Below, piece after piece: positions 6,120-6,724 of a DNA stretch of 6,724 bases. The DNA comes from Humisphaera sp. GTDB taxonomy: Bacteria; Planctomycetota; Phycisphaerae; Tepidisphaerales; Tepidisphaeraceae. Made by a program: the position numbers and the translations under genes. A model generated the notes under the pieces. That model did not search any database, was not told the origin of the DNA, and worked only from the letters and a program-made list of their open reading frames with translations. The stretch's first letter is position 1. The number at the start of each line of letters is the position of its first letter. The stretch is taken from the NCBI GenBank assembly GCA_025351525.1, contig JANXVV010000557.1:1-6724 (forward strand). Reading direction: 5' to 3'.

Positions 6120-6210
6120 CGCAGTCTTGTAGGGTCCGTGGTACTCCGCGGACCGATTGACGTTCGCCGACGGACGGTCCGCAGAGTACTACGGACCCTA
6201 CAGGACTGCG
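6120..6210. repeat. Inverted-repeat element D, REPIN-like doublet with GTAG feet
   Basis: Arms 6120-6155 and 6175-6210 (36 bases each) are inverted copies matching at 33 of 36, around a 19-base centre. Each arm contains its own hairpin: 6133-6154 (GGTCCGTGG, loop TACT, CCGCGGACC) and its mirror at 6176-6197. Each hairpin is directly preceded, in its own orientation, by GTAG (6129-6132; CTAC at 6198-6201). A GTAG tetranucleotide 5' of a hairpin is the known layout of REP sequences recognised by RAYT/TnpA-REP transposases, and two such units in inverted order make a REPIN. No RAYT gene is in the window. It ends 15 bases before the candidate -35 of the next gene. Confidence 0.9.
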
Positions 6211-6225
6211 AACCACGGGCTTCTC

Positions 6226-6254
6226 TTGGATGCCCGCCGCCGGCCCGGTATGAT
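6226..6254 (+). promoter_or_regulatory. Candidate leaderless promoter of the last gene
   Basis: TTGGAT (6226-6231), a 17-base spacer, then TATGAT (6249-6254, 5 of 6 to TATAAT). A start seven bases after the -10 falls on or next to the ATG at 6262. No Shine-Dalgarno sequence is present. The -10 itself contains an in-frame ATG (6250), which would be untranslated if the RNA starts at 6262. Confidence 0.4.
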
Positions 6255-6261
6255 CCGGCCC

Positions 6262-6724
6262 ATGCCCGCCGCACCCGATGCCGCAACCGCTCCCGAGGTG
6301 ACCCCCGATACGCTGAGTTACGCCGCCGCGCCGGCGGGGTGGACCGCCCGCGTGCTGCGCCGCTTTCAGCCGGGGACGGCGGGGTTTTTCCTGCTGGTTG
6401 CGTTGTTAGCCGGCGCGGCGGCGTGGGGCGCGTGGAAGGGGATCCTCTACCGCGACCGCAAGGCGTTTGAGGCGTGCTCACAGTCGAACGGCGTCAACCC
6501 AATCACCTTCAATCATGCCCCCTCGCGCGGCGCGCTGCGACACCTGGCCCGGCTGCCGGGCGGGCCGTGGTTGCTTGTTCTGGACTGGCCCGCCGCCGAA
6601 GGGCTCGGGGCATCGGCGGCGATCGGCACGGTCAAGACGGATTTGATCTTTGTCGGACGCGATGTCGATGCCGACGCCCTGCTGGTGGAACTGGCCCGGC
6701 CCGACAGCGGGCTCAAGGCGCTGA
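6262..6724 (+). CDS. Predicted membrane-anchored protein, unknown function, 3' end outside window
   Basis: The frame is open from the ATG at 6262 to the right edge (154 codons plus one base); the TGA at the last three bases is out of frame. Residues 1-35 are Ala/Pro-rich and end in a basic patch (RVLRRFQ), presumably cytoplasmic. Residues about 40-59 form one membrane span (GTAGFFLLVALLAGAAAWGA), and the rest would lie outside. The outer part has a spaced-leucine pattern: LRHLARLPGGPWLLVLDW (92-109) and LIFVGRDVDADALLVELARP (128-147), then LKAL. This recalls leucine-rich repeats of the L-L-V-D-L-L type common in planctomycetes, but only one or two repeats are visible. Product not recognised. 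An in-frame ATG at 6250 gives a form four residues longer; 6262 is preferred because the -10 box overlaps 6250. Codon use (GC-ending) matches its neighbours. Confidence 0.72.
   Translation, partial: MPAAPDAATAPEVTPDTLSYAAAPAGWTARVLRRFQPGTAGFFLLVALLAGAAAWGAWKGILYRDRKAFEACSQSNGVNPITFNHAPSRGALRHLARLPGGPWLLVLDWPAAEGLGASAAIGTVKTDLIFVGRDVDADALLVELARPDSGLKAL

Noticed and set aside
2102..6210. The five palindromes as a CRISPR array
   Set aside because: They belong to different families, are hundreds to thousands of bases apart, and there are no regularly spaced spacers or cas genes.
6089..6481. A 130-codon minus-strand frame across element D and the start of the last gene
   Set aside because: It runs through a palindromic repeat and yields an Arg/Pro/Thr-rich chain typical of GC-rich shadows.
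6722..6724. TGA at the right edge as the stop codon of the last gene
   Set aside because: Counted from the ATG at 6262 this TGA is out of frame; the last codon reads CTG followed by one base, so the gene runs on.

Overview
GC-rich bacterial chromosome segment (about 60% GC by eye) with six ordinary-looking genes, one 39-residue gene, and five long inverted-repeat elements in the gaps between genes. The mix of an RNase R, a MATE exporter, poorly known membrane proteins, several families of palindromic intergenic repeats and -10 boxes lying almost on the start codon suggests a Planctomycetota-type genome (possibly Phycisphaerae). That assignment is inference; no rRNA or marker gene fixes it.

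Layout, left to right. Bases 2-2092 (+) hold the 3' nine-tenths or so of rnr (RNase R), cut by the left edge. It converges on mobA (2213-2818, -), with palindrome A1 (2102-2197) in between. Upstream of mobA lie palindrome B (2862-2935), a small His-rich single-span membrane protein (2964-3308, -) and a beta-phosphoglucomutase-like HAD hydrolase (3343-4047, -). The last two are 34 bases apart and probably cotranscribed. Palindrome A2 (4106-4188), a second copy of the A family, separates the HAD gene from a tiny lipoprotein gene (4203-4322, -). That gene diverges from a MATE exporter (4458-5870, +). The 391-base gap after the MATE gene carries an AT-rich palindrome C (5954-6084) and palindrome D (6120-6210), followed by the start of a predicted membrane-anchored protein (6262 to the right edge, +).

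The genes do not form one pathway. They cover RNA turnover (rnr), molybdenum cofactor maturation (mobA), sugar-phosphate or nucleotide housekeeping (HAD), efflux (MATE) and unknown envelope proteins. The most interesting signal is in the gaps. Each arm of A, B and D can itself fold into a short hairpin. In D each hairpin is directly preceded by GTAG, the foot sequence of REP elements moved by RAYT/TnpA-REP transposases. Base changes between arms or copies are compensatory within these small hairpins. This points to REPIN-like mobile doublets of at least two families, shaped by single-stranded folding. No transposase gene is in the window.

A second theme is transcription and translation starts. 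The MATE gene, the last gene and, less clearly, the HAD gene lack a Shine-Dalgarno sequence but have a -35/-10 pair that would start the RNA at or within a few bases of the start codon. The two small envelope-protein genes do have Shine-Dalgarno sequences.
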